This document shows, in pieces, positions 7,797 through 21,248 of a DNA stretch of 64,000 nucleotides (within the stretch, counting starts at the first letter, position 1; each line of letters starts with the position of its first letter). Source of the stretch: Planotetraspora silvatica (GTDB taxonomy: Bacteria > Actinomycetota > Actinomycetes > Streptosporangiales > Streptosporangiaceae); the NCBI RefSeq assembly GCF_016863315.1, contig NZ_BOOQ01000003.1, forward strand, positions 124,001 through 188,000. The letters run 5' to 3'. The notes under the pieces are model-generated. The model worked only from the letters and a program-made list of their open reading frames with translations. It did no database searches and was not told where the DNA came from. The position numbers and the translations under genes were made by a program.

Positions 7797-8750
7797 CTAC
7801 GGCTTCTTGCTGCCGGTGCGCTTGCTACGGGGCTGGCGCGTCGGCTGCTGACGGACGATCTTAGGCTCTGGCGCCGGTGGCGGCTCCTCAGACGCGGCCT
7901 TCGGCTTGCCCACCAGCTTGGTGAAGATGCCGTTGGTCGGCGGGGGCGTCGTCATGTTGCCCTTTTCGTCGACGACCGGCATGGGATGGCGACTGTAGAA
8001 CCAGTGTTGCTGGCTGAGCGTCCACAGGTTGGTCGTCACCCAGTAAAGGATCAGGCCGAGGGGGAAGTTCAGGCTGAAGATGGCGAACAGCGGCGAGATG
8101 TACATCAGGATCTTCTGCTGCTGAGCCATCGGGTTGTCCGGCATCTGCTGCATCGATCGCGTCACGCTCTGCCGGACGGTGAGGAACGTCGTGCCCGAGC
8201 TGATCGCGACGAACACGGCGAGCACGATCTTGGTGACCACAGGGTCGGCGCCGAACTTGGAGATCTCACTGGCGCTCGACCAGAAGGTCGCCGGCAGCGG
8301 AGCGCCCAGGATGTGGGCCGCACGCGCACTGTCCACCAGCTGGCGCGTCATCCCGAAGGTCGCACGATCCTCGGCGATGGCCCGCAGCACGGTGAACATC
8401 GAGATGAAGATCGGGAACTGCGCGACGACCGGCAGGCAGCCGCCGAGGGGGTTGGCCCCGGCCCCTTGATAAAGGGCCATGACCTCCTGGTTCATGCGCT
8501 GCTTGTCGTTCTTGTACTTCTTGCGCAGCTCTTGGACCTTGGGCGCGAGCTCCTGCATCTTCCTCGACGAGCGCATCTGCTTCATGAAGAGGGGGAAGAT
8601 CAGCAGGCGCATCAGCACGGTGAGCGTGATGATGGTGAGCGCCCAGTTGAGCCCGTTATCTGAGGGGATGAATGTGCTGTATCCGGCATGGATCTGGGTG
8701 ATCACCCAGGCCACAGCCGTGTACAGCCAATTCAGGAATGGCAGCTCCAC
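7797..8750 (-). CDS. yidC: Membrane protein insertase YidC/Oxa1
   Basis: YidC inserts and folds inner-membrane proteins with or without SecYEG. The 317-residue protein has the core Oxa1 fold: a first helix near 15-35, MRLLIFPLFMKQMRSSRKMQ, and the conserved GCLPVVAQFPIFISMF; a hydrophobic pair ending WVTTNLWTLSQQHWF follows. The C-terminus is Pro/Lys/Arg-rich (TRQPRSKRTGSKKP), a basic tail that in other YidC proteins contacts ribosomes. It has the short Gram-positive form without the large periplasmic P1 domain. Confidence 0.97.
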   Translation of the reverse strand: MELPFLNWLYTAVAWVITQIHAGYSTFIPSDNGLNWALTIITLTVLMRLLIFPLFMKQMRSSRKMQELAPKVQELRKKYKNDKQRMNQEVMALYQGAGANPLGGCLPVVAQFPIFISMFTVLRAIAEDRATFGMTRQLVDSARAAHILGAPLPATFWSSASEISKFGADPVVTKIVLAVFVAISSGTTFLTVRQSVTRSMQQMPDNPMAQQQKILMYISPLFAIFSLNFPLGLILYWVTTNLWTLSQQHWFYSRHPMPVVDEKGNMTTPPPTNGIFTKLVGKPKAASEEPPPAPEPKIVRQQPTRQPRSKRTGSKKP

Positions 8751-8754
8751 CGAG

Positions 8755-9078
8755 CTAGCTCCCTTGCGTTTCGTCGTGAGACCGGACTCGGGGTGGGGGC
8801 ACCGGGTCGAAACCTCCAGGATGGAACGGGTGGCACCGCCCGATACGCCTAACGGTCAGCCATACCCCGCGTAGTGCCCCATGAACGGTGATCGCCTCGA
8901 GGCCGTAGGCGCTGCAAGACGGCTCGAACCGGCAACGCGGGCCGAGCATCGGGCTGATGAAGGCCCTGTAGAACCGGATCGGGACAACCAGAACCCGAGC
9001 GACCGGGCCCGCCGAGTCTGGCGGCCGGGTGCCCGTCACCACGATTCCGGACTCCGGAATCGGCTGCTCCGCTGTCAT
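8755..9078 (-). CDS. yidD: Membrane protein insertion efficiency factor YidD
   Basis: A 107-residue YidD. The signature is clear: [20 protein letters not shown] followed by SAYGLEAI, then [18 protein letters not shown]. YidD homologues assist YidC-dependent insertion at the membrane. The ATG overlaps the rnpA stop by four bases, and yidC starts five bases after it, so rnpA-yidD-yidC-jag form one operon. Confidence 0.95.
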   Translation of the reverse strand: MTAEQPIPESGIVVTGTRPPDSAGPVARVLVVPIRFYRAFISPMLGPRCRFEPSCSAYGLEAITVHGALRGVWLTVRRIGRCHPFHPGGFDPVPPPRVRSHDETQGS

Positions 9079-9452
9079 GACCGTCCATCCGTCAGGGTCC
9101 GGGGCTCGGACCCCCTCCGCCGGAGTAAACGATCCAGCGCGACGTCGAGTTCGGCGGCCAGATTCTCGCTTCGCGCGGTCGCGGCCGGTGGATTGGCGCG
9201 TACCACAAGCAGGCTACCTCTAGGGAGTCGCGCTACACGGTCCCGCATGAGGTGTCTGAGCCTGCGCTTGACCTGGTTTCTGATCACCGCGCCCCCGACC
9301 GCCTTGCTCACGACGAAACCCACCACCGGTGGTTCGTCGGTTTCGCGCACAGAAAAATGTGCGACCAGCATGGGACGACCGGCGCGTCGCCCGCGGCGTA
9401 TCGCGTCGGCGAATTGGTCACCTCGTCGCATCCGCGACGCGGACGGCAGCAC
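9075..9452 (-). CDS. rnpA: Ribonuclease P protein component RnpA
   Basis: The protein subunit of RNase P, which matures tRNA 5' ends. The GTG at 9452 ([18 protein letters not shown]) follows a GAGGA ribosome site; the open frame further upstream runs through the rpmH region and is not used. The RNR-type signature appears as [17 protein letters not shown]. Length is 125 residues, normal for the family. Confidence 0.95.
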   Translation of the reverse strand: MLPSASRMRRGDQFADAIRRGRRAGRPMLVAHFSVRETDEPPVVGFVVSKAVGGAVIRNQVKRRLRHLMRDRVARLPRGSLLVVRANPPAATARSENLAAELDVALDRLLRRRGSEPRTLTDGRS

Positions 9453-9523
9453 CGCGTGTTCCTCTAGGTACGGCTGTCGCCCGCCGACGGAACAGACGGC
9501 GGGCGACGGCGGGCTTCTCGTCG

Positions 9524-9661
9524 TCAGACGGTCAGCTCGGCGCGGCCCTTGCGGCGCCGGCTGGCCAGGATCGCACGGCCCGCACGGGTGCGCATGCGCA
9601 GCCGGAAGCCGTGGGTCTTCGCGCGACGACGGTTGTTCGGCTGGTAAGTACGCTTGCTCAC
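9524..9661 (-). CDS. rpmH: 50S ribosomal protein bL34
   Basis: A 45-residue, highly basic protein starting with [23 protein letters not shown], ending KGRAELTV. This is the textbook bL34 sequence and place, upstream of rnpA. A GGGAG ribosome site precedes it. Confidence 0.97.
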   Translation of the reverse strand: MSKRTYQPNNRRRAKTHGFRLRMRTRAGRAILASRRRKGRAELTV

Positions 9662-10249
9662 GAGTGGGCTCCCAAGACTTCAGATACGCACGCAAAGTTT
9701 GCGGGCGCGGGACATTCCAAGGTTACGGCTCGTCAGCTGCGTGGGCATGCGAAATAGCCGTCGCGTGATTAGCCGACCGGCATACGTTACGGGCCGACCC
9801 CACGCCAGGTCAAACCCGACCAGCCACTCTATCGCCCTCGGACCGTCGTCCGCCTAATCCGTGAGCGCGTCCACAAGCATGACGATCAAGTGGCCCCGCA
9901 GGCCACCCCGGCCGCCGGTCGGCGCCCCGCGACCTCCCCGGCGAGTGCGCGGGACGCCCCGACGCACCGGAAGGAACAAGCGCGTACGGCGGGCGTCCAC
10001 AGCCCACTACGCTTGTGGACAACGTCTTGAACGCATGTTGCTCCACCGCTACTGTCAACCCTCCGGCCTTTCCCTCTGTCACCGTGAATGCGCCCGGGAA
10101 ACATCGCACCGACTGTGCACAACATGTGGATCTCATGTGGATCAGCTAACGGGGGCTGAACACCGCCGGGTCATCCCGGGCCGGGCTGGAGTGGAAACGG
10201 ATTCGCGGCGTGCGAGCGGGGGCCGCGCAAGGGAGGGAGGGGCGGAGCC
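9662..10249. promoter_or_regulatory. rpmH-dnaA intergenic region with DnaA boxes
   Basis: No gene is seen in these 588 bp. A perfect actinobacterial DnaA box TGTGGACAA is at 10014-10022; weaker ones are TGTGCACAA (10115-10123), TGTGGATCT (10125-10133) and TGTGGATCA (10136-10144). The last three are closely spaced, about 105 bp upstream of dnaA, as expected for DnaA autoregulation. Divergent promoters for rpmH and dnaA must lie here. Confidence 0.75.
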
Positions 10250-11869
10250 ATGGAAGGCGTCGACCTCAACGCGGTATGGGCTCGGGCGCTCGGAACCCTT
10301 CTCGACGAGGGCGTTTCGGGACAACAGCGCGCGTTCCTCCAGATGACCCAGCCGTCCGGGCTCATCAACGACACGATCCTCCTGGCCGCCCCCAACGACT
10401 TCGCGAAGGAAGTCCTCGAGGTCCGGTTGCGGCCGCTGATCGCTCACGCGCTTTCCCAGGAGTTCGGCCGCCCTGTGCGGATCGCCGTCATGGTCGATCC
10501 CGGTGCGACCTCCTCCACGGGAGTCCAGCACGACGGCTATCCCCAGCCGCAGGATCAGGGTTATCCCCACGGTGGACAACCGCAGCCCGGCTACGGCAGG
10601 CAACACCGGTCCGAGCCGCTCAGCCCGTCCACCGACTATCCACAACACCGTCCACAGCAGCAGGGTTTCCCCTCCTTCGGCCAGGACGGCCCGTCGCCCG
10701 TGGAGGAGCCGTACGGGTCGCAGCAGTATCCACAGCCGACCCCCGTCTACTCCCCCGAGCCGCCTCCGGCACCGAAGCCCGAGCCCGTGCAGAACCGGTG
10801 GGACAGCCGGGGCGCGAGGACCACCAGCGAGCCGGCCCGGCTCAACGCGAAGTACACCTTCGAGACCTTCGTCATCGGTGCGAGCAACCGGTTCGCCCAC
10901 GCGGCCGCGGTCGCCGTCGCGGAGACGCCGGCCAAGGCGTACAACCCGTTGTTCATCTACGGAGACTCCGGGCTGGGCAAGACGCACCTGCTGCACGCGA
11001 TCGGCCACTACGCGCAGAGCCTCTATGACGGCGCCCGGGTGAGATACGTGAGCTCCGAGGAGTTCACCAACGACTTCATCAACTCGATCCGCGACCACAA
11101 GGCCGACGGCTTCCGCTCGCGGTATAGAGCGGTCGACATCCTGCTGGTGGACGACATCCAGTTCCTGGAGGGCAAGGAACAGACGCAGGAAGAGTTCTTC
11201 CACACGTTCAACACCCTCCACAACGCCAGCAAGCAGATCGTCATCTCCAGTGACCGGGCGCCCAAACAGCTCGTCACGCTGGAGGACCGGCTCCGCAACC
11301 GCTTCGAGTGGGGCCTGATCACCGACGTCCAGCCGCCCGAGCTGGAGACCCGCATCGCGATCCTCAGGAAGAAGGCCATCCAGGAAGGACTGGCCGCGCC
11401 TCCTGACGTGCTCGAGTACATCGCCAGCCGCATCGCCACCAACATCCGCGAGCTGGAGGGCGCACTCATCCGGGTCACCGCGTTCGCCAGTCTCAACCGG
11501 CAGTCTGTGGACATCCAGCTGGCCGAGATCGTCCTCAAGGACCTGATCAGCGAGGACGCGAGCCCCGAGATCACGATCTCGCTCATCATGTCGACGACGG
11601 CCGAGTACTTCGGAGTCTCGCTCGACGATCTGTGCGGCAGCTCCCGGTCGCGCGCCTTAGTCACCGCCCGGCAGATCGCCATGTACCTGGCCCGTGAGCT
11701 CACCGACCTGTCCCTCCCGAAGATCGGGCAGCAGTTCGGCGGCCGCGACCACACCACGGTGATGCACGCGGAGCGTAAGATCCGCTCGCTCATGGCGGAA
11801 CGGCGCTCGATGTACAACCAGGTCAACGAGCTCACGACCCGGGTTAAGCAGCGCGCACGCAACGCGTGA
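10250..11869 (+). CDS. dnaA: Chromosomal replication initiator DnaA
   Basis: DnaA of 539 residues opens oriC and loads the helicase. Domain I is at about 1-85 ([18 protein letters not shown]). Domain II is a long Pro/Gln/Tyr-rich linker (about 90-195), a trait of actinomycetes. Domain III AAA+ carries Walker A GDSGLGKT (238-245) and Walker B LLVDDIQF (298-305). Domain IV ends in the DnaA-box binding [26 protein letters not shown] purine run precedes the ATG. Confidence 0.99.
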   Translation: MEGVDLNAVWARALGTLLDEGVSGQQRAFLQMTQPSGLINDTILLAAPNDFAKEVLEVRLRPLIAHALSQEFGRPVRIAVMVDPGATSSTGVQHDGYPQPQDQGYPHGGQPQPGYGRQHRSEPLSPSTDYPQHRPQQQGFPSFGQDGPSPVEEPYGSQQYPQPTPVYSPEPPPAPKPEPVQNRWDSRGARTTSEPARLNAKYTFETFVIGASNRFAHAAAVAVAETPAKAYNPLFIYGDSGLGKTHLLHAIGHYAQSLYDGARVRYVSSEEFTNDFINSIRDHKADGFRSRYRAVDILLVDDIQFLEGKEQTQEEFFHTFNTLHNASKQIVISSDRAPKQLVTLEDRLRNRFEWGLITDVQPPELETRIAILRKKAIQEGLAAPPDVLEYIASRIATNIRELEGALIRVTAFASLNRQSVDIQLAEIVLKDLISEDASPEITISLIMSTTAEYFGVSLDDLCGSSRSRALVTARQIAMYLARELTDLSLPKIGQQFGGRDHTTVMHAERKIRSLMAERRSMYNQVNELTTRVKQRARNA

Positions 11870-12395
11870 TGCACAGCCTGTGGATATCGCTGTGGATCAA
11901 ACCCTGCACACACCCGTGAAGCCTTCTGGGCGTCACCGGGCCGTTGGTTACCCGAAATGCGCCATTAAGAGGTGGGGGACGGATGTGGGGAAATCCTGGG
12001 GATGGCCTGGGGACTACTCGTGGACGACTTGGGGACGCCCTGTGCGCGACCGGTCCAGACCCCCGCGGCGGCGCCTTCTACCCCGTGGACAACCGGTGGA
12101 AACCTCGTGGGTAACTCGTGGATGAAGGGGCCCGAGACTGGGGAACCGCTGTGGGGAAGCAGCCGTCCCCCACAGCAACACAGTTCCCATGCACCTCTCG
12201 CCCACACCCGCAGTGGATTAAACCTTGGTCCTGACCTGCGAATATGCTCGACATCCACATATCCACCGCCCCTAATGAGAAGACCTATATATCTCTCTCC
12301 TAAGAACTCAAGAACCATAGAAGGGGTTCTGGAGGAGCCAGGGGCTCAGAGAGTGCACACTTGACGATGCAGCGAAATCCAGGAGGCTGATCCCC
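11870..12395. other. Probable oriC (dnaA-dnaN intergenic region)
   Basis: No coding sequence in 526 bp. DnaA-box-like sites include TGTGGATAT (11879-11887), TGTGGATCA (11891-11899) and CGTGGACAA (12084-12092), and ACATCCACA (12251-12259) in the opposite orientation. Six TGGGGA hexamers lie at 11986, 11997, 12008, 12030, 12139 and 12152. The dnaN-proximal end (about 12240-12330) is clearly A+T-rich (TATATATCTCTC) and is the best candidate unwinding element. Assignment rests on position and motifs, not on experiment. Confidence 0.85.
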
Positions 12396-13535
12396 GTGAT
12401 GTTCCGGATCGATCGCGACGTGCTCGCCGAAGCCGTGGCGTGGACCGCACGCAGCCTTCCGGCCCGGCCCTCGGTGCCGGTGCTGGCGGGCATGAGGCTC
12501 GAAGTCACACAGGAGCAGCAACTCAAGCTCTCCGGCTTCGACTACGAGGTGTCGGCGGAGGTGACCCTCGACCCCCAAGTCGGCGAAGCCGGTGTGGTCC
12601 TCGTGTCGGGCAAGCTCCTCGCTGAGATCACCCGGGCGCTGCCCGCCCAGCCGGTCGACTTCGTCGTCGACGGTGCCAAGGCGGTCGTCACCTGTGGAAG
12701 CGCGCGGTTCACGCTGCTGACCATGCCGGTGGAGGACTACCCGTCCCTCCCCGCGATGCCGCCCGCCGCAGGCCGGATCGGCAGCGACGTCTTCGCCTCC
12801 GCCGTCGGCCAGGTCGCCGTCGCCGCGGGCAAGGACGACACCCTGCCGATGCTCACCGGCGTCCGGATGGAGATCGAGGGCGACACGGTCACCCTCGCGG
12901 CCACCGACCGGTACCGCCTGGCCGTACGCGAACTGAAGTGGCAGCCTGAGCAGCCCGACTTCCAGGCGATCGCCATGGTCCCCGGAAGGACCCTGGCCGA
13001 CACGGCCAAGGCGCTCGGCGCCACCGGGGCTCAGGTCGAGATCGCGCTCAGCTCCGCGGGCGGCACCGGCGAGGGGATGATCGGGTTCTCCAGTTCCGGC
13101 CGGCGGACCACGACGCGGCTCCTCGACCCCGAGTTCCCCAAGTACCGCTCGCTGCTTCCGACGCAGTTCTCCGCTCGCGCGGACTTGTCCACAGCCGCGT
13201 TCGTGGAGGCCGTCAAGCGCGTCGCGCTGGTGGCCGAGCGCAACACCCCCGTACGGCTGGCCTTCCGCGGTGGGGAGGTCATCCTGGAGGCCGGGAGCGG
13301 CGACGAGGCCCAGGCTGTGGAGGCGTTGCCCGTCGAGTTCGACGGCGAGGAGATCAACATCGCCTTCAACCACCAGTTCCTGCTGGAAGGGCTCGGCGCG
13401 ATCGACTCCGACGTGGCGCGTCTGCAGTTCACGACATCCACCAAGCCCGCCATCCTCACGGGGGGAAAGCCTGTGGATGACGGGGAAATCCAGGACTATC
13501 GCTACCTCATCATGCCCATCCGCTTGTCCAGCTGA
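12396..13535 (+). CDS. dnaN: DNA polymerase III beta sliding clamp
   Basis: The beta clamp tethers polymerase III to DNA. The 379-residue product has the three repeated clamp domains, beginning FRIDRDVLAEAVAWTARSLP and ending YRYLIMPIRLSS, where the C-terminal loop forms part of the partner-binding pocket. GTG 12396 and ATG 12399 are adjacent; AGGAGG at 12381 serves both, and the ATG is equally likely. Confidence 0.98.
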   Translation: MMFRIDRDVLAEAVAWTARSLPARPSVPVLAGMRLEVTQEQQLKLSGFDYEVSAEVTLDPQVGEAGVVLVSGKLLAEITRALPAQPVDFVVDGAKAVVTCGSARFTLLTMPVEDYPSLPAMPPAAGRIGSDVFASAVGQVAVAAGKDDTLPMLTGVRMEIEGDTVTLAATDRYRLAVRELKWQPEQPDFQAIAMVPGRTLADTAKALGATGAQVEIALSSAGGTGEGMIGFSSSGRRTTTRLLDPEFPKYRSLLPTQFSARADLSTAAFVEAVKRVALVAERNTPVRLAFRGGEVILEAGSGDEAQAVEALPVEFDGEEINIAFNHQFLLEGLGAIDSDVARLQFTTSTKPAILTGGKPVDDGEIQDYRYLIMPIRLSS

Positions 13536-13618
13536 CCCTGGGCGTACCATCTACCGGGGCCGATTTGAGGGCCCGCACACGGGTAGGCGTGCCTCGCGGT
13601 GGATCCGGAGGCTAAGGG

Positions 13619-14572
13619 GTGGCTCACATGCAGATCGGCATGATCGGTCTCGGCAAGATGGGCGGGAACATGGCCGAGCGGCTTCGCCGCGGCGGTCATG
13701 ACGTGGTCGGATACGACCGCGATCCCGCCGTCAGCGACGTCGGCAGTCTGGCCGACCTCGTCGAGAGGCTCGAGGCACCCCGTGCCGTGTGGGTGATGGT
13801 GCCCGCCGGCGAGCCCACCCGGGCCACGATCAGCCAGTTGCGTGATCTGCTCTCCCCCGGTGACCTGATCATCGACGGGGGCAACTCGCACTACAAGGAC
13901 GACCAGGTACACGCCGCCGACCTCGCCGAGAAGGGCATCGGCTTCGTCGACGTCGGGGTCAGCGGCGGCATCTGGGGGCTCGAGAACGGCTACGCCCTGA
14001 TGGTCGGTGGTGCGGCCGAGGACGTGCGGCGTCTCGACCCGATCTTCGTCACCCTCCGCCCCGCGGGACAGGACGGGTTCGTCCACGCCGGACCGGTCGG
14101 CGCCGGCCACTTCGCGAAGATGGTCCACAACGGCATCGAGTACGGCATGATGCAGGCCTTCGCCGAGGGCTGGGAACTGCTGGAGGCGAGTGACGTCGTC
14201 ACGGACGTCCCCGGTGCGTTCGCGAGCTGGCGCCACGGCACGGTCATCCGTTCCTGGCTGCTCGACCTGATGGTTCGGGCTCTGGAGCAGGACCCCGACC
14301 TGTCCGAGCTCAAGGGGTATGCCGAGGACTCCGGCGAGGGCCGGTGGACGGTGCAGGCGGCTGTGGACCACGCGGTGCCGCTGCCGGCGATCACGGCCGC
14401 CCTCTACGCGCGTTTCACCTCGCGCCAGGCCGATTCCCCCTCGATGAAGATGATCGCGGCGCTGCGCAACCAGTTCGGCGGGCACGCGGTCGCCTCGGTG
14501 GAAGGCCAGACGGGCAAGGGCGCGGACGCCCCCGGCGCCGATGTGGCGCCGCCCCGCGAAGTCCAGCACTGA
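13619..14572 (+). CDS. gnd: 6-phosphogluconate dehydrogenase (decarboxylating), short form
   Basis: Oxidises and decarboxylates 6-phosphogluconate to ribulose 5-phosphate. The Rossmann motif GLGKMGGNMAERL opens the protein, followed by DGGNSHYKDD and the catalytic-lysine segment GHFAKMVHNGIEYGMMQ. At 317 residues it is the short GndA type rather than the 470-residue enzyme. GTG 13619 or ATG 13628 may be the start. Its place between dnaN and recF is typical of actinomycetes. Confidence 0.93.
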   Translation: MAHMQIGMIGLGKMGGNMAERLRRGGHDVVGYDRDPAVSDVGSLADLVERLEAPRAVWVMVPAGEPTRATISQLRDLLSPGDLIIDGGNSHYKDDQVHAADLAEKGIGFVDVGVSGGIWGLENGYALMVGGAAEDVRRLDPIFVTLRPAGQDGFVHAGPVGAGHFAKMVHNGIEYGMMQAFAEGWELLEASDVVTDVPGAFASWRHGTVIRSWLLDLMVRALEQDPDLSELKGYAEDSGEGRWTVQAAVDHAVPLPAITAALYARFTSRQADSPSMKMIAALRNQFGGHAVASVEGQTGKGADAPGADVAPPREVQH

Positions 14573-14651
14573 ACCCGGCTCTGATCGATGAGCACCGACT
14601 GAACGCGTCTGCCGTACGACGCGGGCGCCCGGGCGTTAGTAGCCTTGCGGC

Positions 14652-15863
14652 GTGCATGTGGCCAGCCTCTCCCTCACCGACTTCCGGTCGTACCCCGCGG
14701 TCGAGCTCGATCTCGAGCCCGGGGCCACGGCCTTCGTCGGGCCCAACGGGCAGGGGAAGACCAATCTGATCGAAGCCGTGGGCTACCTCGCGACGCACTC
14801 CAGTCACCGCGTCGCGACGGACGCCCCGCTCGTACGGCAGGGCGCGCAGCGGGCGATCATCCGGTCGGTGGTCGTCAAGGACGACCGCCGGGCGCTGATC
14901 GAGCTGGAGATCAACCCCGGCCGGGCCAACCGCGCGAGGGTCAACCGCTCCCCCGTTCCGCGGCCGCGCGAGGCCCTCGGCCTGCTGCGGACGGTGCTCT
15001 TCGCGCCGGAGGATCTCGCCCTGTCCAAGGGGGATCCGTCCGAGCGCCGCAAGTTCCTCGATGACCTGCTCGTCGCCCGCGCCCCCAGGTTCGCCGGGGT
15101 CCGCGCCGACTACGACCGGGTGCTGAAGCAGCGCAACGCCCTGTTGCGCACAGCGGCGACCACCAGGATCGGCCGGCGGCGCGGGTCCCGCAAGCAGGAC
15201 GACGACGCCGCCTTCGCGGCCGCCGGGGCCGGGGACGTCATGAGCACGCTCGAGGTGTGGGACTCCCATCTCGTACGGCACGGCGCCGAGCTCCTGGCCG
15301 GACGGCTCGATCTGGTCGAGGCGCTGCGGCCACTGGCCGCCAAGGCCTACGCCACTCTCGCGCCGAGCTCCGCGCCGGCGGGCCTGGAGTACCGGAGTTC
15401 GGCGGGCGAGGACCAGGCCGACGATAAGTTGTCCACAGATGTCAGCGTTCTGGGGATAAATCGCGAAGATCTGGCTGAGCGCCTCCGCGCGGGACTGGCC
15501 GAAGTCCGCCAGGCGGAGCTGGACCGAGGCGTCACCCTGGTCGGGCCGCATCGCGACGACCTGCTGCTGACCCTCGGCGACCTGCCCGCGCGCGGCTACG
15601 CGAGCCACGGGGAATCGTGGTCGTTCGCCCTGGCCCTGCGGCTGGCGGCCTACGACCTCCTGCGCTCCGACGGCGGAGACCCGGTCCTGATCCTGGACGA
15701 CGTCTTCGCCGAACTCGACGACCAGCGGCGCAGGCGGCTGACCGACATCGTCGCCCCGGCCGAGCAGGTCCTCATCACGGCCGCGGTGCCGGACGACGTT
15801 CCGGCCCAGCTCGCGGGGTCCCGATTCGACGTGACCGAAGGGAGCGTGCTGCGTGTCCGCTGA
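14652..15863 (+). CDS. recF: DNA replication and repair protein RecF
   Basis: RecF is an SMC-like ATPase that helps load RecA at single-strand gaps. The 403-residue protein has Walker [14 protein letters not shown] near residue 33, the signature-type segment around [20 protein letters not shown] and Walker [12 protein letters not shown]. The GTG start ([15 protein letters not shown]) fits the family N-terminus. It overlaps dciA by 11 bp. Confidence 0.97.
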   Translation: MHVASLSLTDFRSYPAVELDLEPGATAFVGPNGQGKTNLIEAVGYLATHSSHRVATDAPLVRQGAQRAIIRSVVVKDDRRALIELEINPGRANRARVNRSPVPRPREALGLLRTVLFAPEDLALSKGDPSERRKFLDDLLVARAPRFAGVRADYDRVLKQRNALLRTAATTRIGRRRGSRKQDDDAAFAAAGAGDVMSTLEVWDSHLVRHGAELLAGRLDLVEALRPLAAKAYATLAPSSAPAGLEYRSSAGEDQADDKLSTDVSVLGINREDLAERLRAGLAEVRQAELDRGVTLVGPHRDDLLLTLGDLPARGYASHGESWSFALALRLAAYDLLRSDGGDPVLILDDVFAELDDQRRRRLTDIVAPAEQVLITAAVPDDVPAQLAGSRFDVTEGSVLRVR

Positions 15864-16377
15864 ATCCACAGGTGGGGACCAGTCCCCGGAAGGGACCGCG
15901 GCCAAGGGCGCCGCGATGGCCCGCGAGAAGCTGGCGCAGGCCAAGGCCGACGCCGTGAAACGCGGACAGCTCCCCCGGTCCGAACCACGCCGCCGCAAGG
16001 GCGGGCCGAAGCGGGACGCGGGCGATCCCCAGCTCTTCGGCCGTGCCATCCGGGACCTGCTGGCCGACCGCGGCTGGGAGCAGCCGGCGGCCATCGGCGG
16101 CGTCTTCGGCCGCTGGCGGGAGATCGTCGGGCCCGAACTGGCCGGTCACACCACCCCGGAGACCTTCGCGGACGGTGAGGTCGTCGTGGCCGCGGACTCG
16201 ACCGCTTGGGCCACGCAGGTGCGCCTTCTGGCGTCTACGCTGGTCAGGAGGCTGAACGAGGAGCTGGGCGACGGCACGGTGACGCGCGTGAAGGTGCACG
16301 GCCCGAACGTGGGACCTCGTCAGACGGGCGGTCTGCGGGTCCACGGCAGCCAGGGCCCCGGAGACAGTTACGGGTGA
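15853..16377 (+). CDS. dciA: DciA family protein (DUF721)
   Basis: DciA is the ancestral loader of the replicative helicase DnaB in bacteria without DnaC, and the mycobacterial homologue next to recF is known to act this way. The 174-residue product has a charged, disordered N-terminus (about 1-60) and the DUF721 core starting [18 protein letters not shown], with the conserved [19 protein letters not shown]. The overlap with recF and spacing before gyrB match other actinomycetes. Confidence 0.9.
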   Translation: MSAESTGGDQSPEGTAAKGAAMAREKLAQAKADAVKRGQLPRSEPRRRKGGPKRDAGDPQLFGRAIRDLLADRGWEQPAAIGGVFGRWREIVGPELAGHTTPETFADGEVVVAADSTAWATQVRLLASTLVRRLNEELGDGTVTRVKVHGPNVGPRQTGGLRVHGSQGPGDSYG

Positions 16378-18656
<2,279 letters not shown>

Positions 18657-18671
18657 CAAAAGGACTTTTCC

Positions 18672-21248
18672 GTGACGGAAGTGAACACGCCGCCGGGACC
18701 GCCCGCCGATCGCGTAGAACCGGTCGACATCCAGTCCGAGATGCAGCGCAGCTACATGGACTACGCGATGTCCGTCATCGTGTCCCGTGCGCTGCCGGAC
18801 GCCCGGGACGGCCTCAAGCCCGTGCACCGGCGCGTCCTGTACGCGATGTTCGACGGCGGCTACCGCCCCGACCGCGGCTACTTCAAGTGCTCGCGCGTCG
18901 TCGGTGACGTCATGGGCTCCTACCACCCGCATGGTGACGCGTCGATCTACGACACCGTCGTACGGCTCGCGCAGCCCTGGTCGCTGCGTTATCCGCTGGT
19001 CGACGGGCAGGGCAACTTCGGCTCACCGGGCAACGACCCGGCGGCCGCGATGCGGTACACCGAGTGCCGCCTCGCGCCGATCGCCATGGAGATGCTCCGG
19101 GACATCGACAAGGACACCGTCGACTTCCAGCCCAACTACGACGGGCGGTCGCAGGAGCCGATCGTCCTGCCGTCGCGGTTTCCGAACCTGCTCGTCAACG
19201 GCGCCGCCGGCATCGCGGTCGGAATGGCGACCAACATCCCGCCGCACAACCTCCGCGAGGTCGGCGAGGGCGTCAAGTGGGCGCTGGAGAACCACCAGGC
19301 GACCGACGAGGAACTGCTCGAAGGGCTCATCGCCCGGGTGAAGGGTCCCGACTTCCCGACGGGCGCGCTGATCGTCGGCCGCCGCGGCATCGACGACGCC
19401 TACCGCACCGGGCGCGGCTCGATCACGATGCGGGCGATCGTCGAGGTCGAGGAGGACGCCAAGGGCCGTCAGTGCCTGGTCGTCACGGCCCTGCCGTACC
19501 AGGTGAACCCGGACAACCTCGCGCTCACCATCGCCGAGTTGGTCAAGGACGGCAAGGTCACCGGCATCGCCGACGTCCGCGACGAGACCTCCTCCCGGAC
19601 CGGCCAGCGCCTGGTGATCGTGCTGAAGCGCGACGCCGTCGCCAAGGTCGTGCTCAACAACCTCTACAAGCACACCCAGCTGCAGACCACCTTCGGCGCC
19701 AACATGATCGCCCTGGTGGACGGCGTGCCGCGGACGCTGCGTCTCGACCAGTTCGTCAAGTACTACATCGAGCACCAGATCGAGGTCGTCGTCCGGCGGA
19801 CCCGGTTCCTGCTCCGCAAGGCCGAGGAGCGGGCCCACATCCTGCTTGGACTGCTCAAGGCGCTCGACCGGATGGACGAGGTCATCGCCCTCATCCGCCG
19901 ATCGCCCTCGGCGGCCGAGGCGCAGGGCGGCCTGATGACCCTGCTGGAGATCGACCAGATCCAGGCGCAGGCCATCCTGGACATGCAGCTGCGCAAGCTG
20001 GCCGCCCTGGAGCGGCAGCAGATCCAGGACGAGTACGACGGCCTGATGACGCAGATCGCCGACTACCAGGACATCCTCGCCTCCGAGCCCCGGCAGCGGC
20101 AGATCGTCTCCGACGAACTCAGCGAGATCCTCACCCGATTCGGCGATGATCGTAAGACGGAGATCATCGCCTACGAAGGCGACATGTCCATCGAGGACCT
20201 GATCGCCGAAGAGGACATGGTCGTCACGATCACCCGTGGTGGTTACGCCAAGCGCACCAACATGGACCTCTACCGGGCGCAGAAGCGCGGAGGCAAGGGA
20301 GTCCGCGGCGCCCAGCTCCGCCAGGACGACATCGTCGAGCACTTCTTCGTGACCACGACCCACCACTGGCTGCTGGCCTTCACCAACAAGGGGCGGGTCT
20401 ACCGGGTCAAGGCGTACGAACTGCCGGACTCGGGCCGGGACGCGCGCGGACAGCACCTGGCCAACCTGCTCGCCATGCAGCCCGACGAGCACGTCGCGGA
20501 GATCCTCGATCTACGGGATTACGAGGTCGCTCCGTACCTCGTGTTGGCGACCCAAAGCGGCCTCGTCAAGAAAACACGGCTGTCTGAATACGATTCGCCC
20601 CGATCTGGTGGCCTCATCGCAATCAATTTGCGCGAAGATGACGAGGTGATCGCCGCACGACTCGTGTCGGAGGAGGACGATCTGCTGCTCGTTTCCAAGA
20701 ACGCGCAGTCGATTCGTTTCACCGCCTCCGATGAGGCTCTTCGCCCGATGGGCCGCGCCACCAGTGGTGTCATCGGCATGCGTTTCCTCGACGGGGACGA
20801 ACTCCTCGCGATGAACGTCGTGAGTCACGGTGATGACGTGCTCATCGCGACGGAGGGCGGCTATGCCAAGCGCACTCCCGCGGACCAGTACCCCGTGCAG
20901 GGACGGGGTGGCAAGGGAGTGCTGACAGCGAAGATCGTCAGCGCCCGTGGCAAGCTGGTTGGAGCCGTCATGGTGAGGCCCGAGGACGAGGTCTTCGCCA
21001 TCACATCGGCCGGAGGGGTGATCCGGACCAGTGCGGGCGAGATCAAGCAGTCGGGCCGCCAGACCATGGGGGTGCGCCTGATGAACCTCGCTGATGGGGA
21101 CAGCGTCGTCGCCCTTGCCCGCAATGCCGAGGCTTTGGACGCCAACTCGGATGACATCGAGTCGGAGTCCTTCGAATCGGCCGAGACCGAGCCGACAGAG
21201 CTCGAGTCACTGGAGATCGAGGAAAACGGGGCAGGAGACGACGCATGA
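18672..21248 (+). CDS. gyrA: DNA gyrase subunit A
   Basis: The DNA-cleaving subunit, 858 residues. The active-site tyrosine is in [11 protein letters not shown]; the quinolone-resistance region reads [14 protein letters not shown] and looks wild type. The C-terminal beta-pinwheel begins with the GyrA-box-like [12 protein letters not shown] and contains further copies such as [12 protein letters not shown]. The tail is acidic ([18 protein letters not shown]), as often seen in actinobacteria. Translation is coupled to the next gene through an ATGA overlap. Confidence 0.98.
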   Translation: MTEVNTPPGPPADRVEPVDIQSEMQRSYMDYAMSVIVSRALPDARDGLKPVHRRVLYAMFDGGYRPDRGYFKCSRVVGDVMGSYHPHGDASIYDTVVRLAQPWSLRYPLVDGQGNFGSPGNDPAAAMRYTECRLAPIAMEMLRDIDKDTVDFQPNYDGRSQEPIVLPSRFPNLLVNGAAGIAVGMATNIPPHNLREVGEGVKWALENHQATDEELLEGLIARVKGPDFPTGALIVGRRGIDDAYRTGRGSITMRAIVEVEEDAKGRQCLVVTALPYQVNPDNLALTIAELVKDGKVTGIADVRDETSSRTGQRLVIVLKRDAVAKVVLNNLYKHTQLQTTFGANMIALVDGVPRTLRLDQFVKYYIEHQIEVVVRRTRFLLRKAEERAHILLGLLKALDRMDEVIALIRRSPSAAEAQGGLMTLLEIDQIQAQAILDMQLRKLAALERQQIQDEYDGLMTQIADYQDILASEPRQRQIVSDELSEILTRFGDDRKTEIIAYEGDMSIEDLIAEEDMVVTITRGGYAKRTNMDLYRAQKRGGKGVRGAQLRQDDIVEHFFVTTTHHWLLAFTNKGRVYRVKAYELPDSGRDARGQHLANLLAMQPDEHVAEILDLRDYEVAPYLVLATQSGLVKKTRLSEYDSPRSGGLIAINLREDDEVIAARLVSEEDDLLLVSKNAQSIRFTASDEALRPMGRATSGVIGMRFLDGDELLAMNVVSHGDDVLIATEGGYAKRTPADQYPVQGRGGKGVLTAKIVSARGKLVGAVMVRPEDEVFAITSAGGVIRTSAGEIKQSGRQTMGVRLMNLADGDSVVALARNAEALDANSDDIESESFESAETEPTELESLEIEENGAGDDA

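Noticed and set aside
10142-11221. 359-codon minus-strand frame across dnaA
   Set aside because: Antisense to dnaA; no recognisable product.
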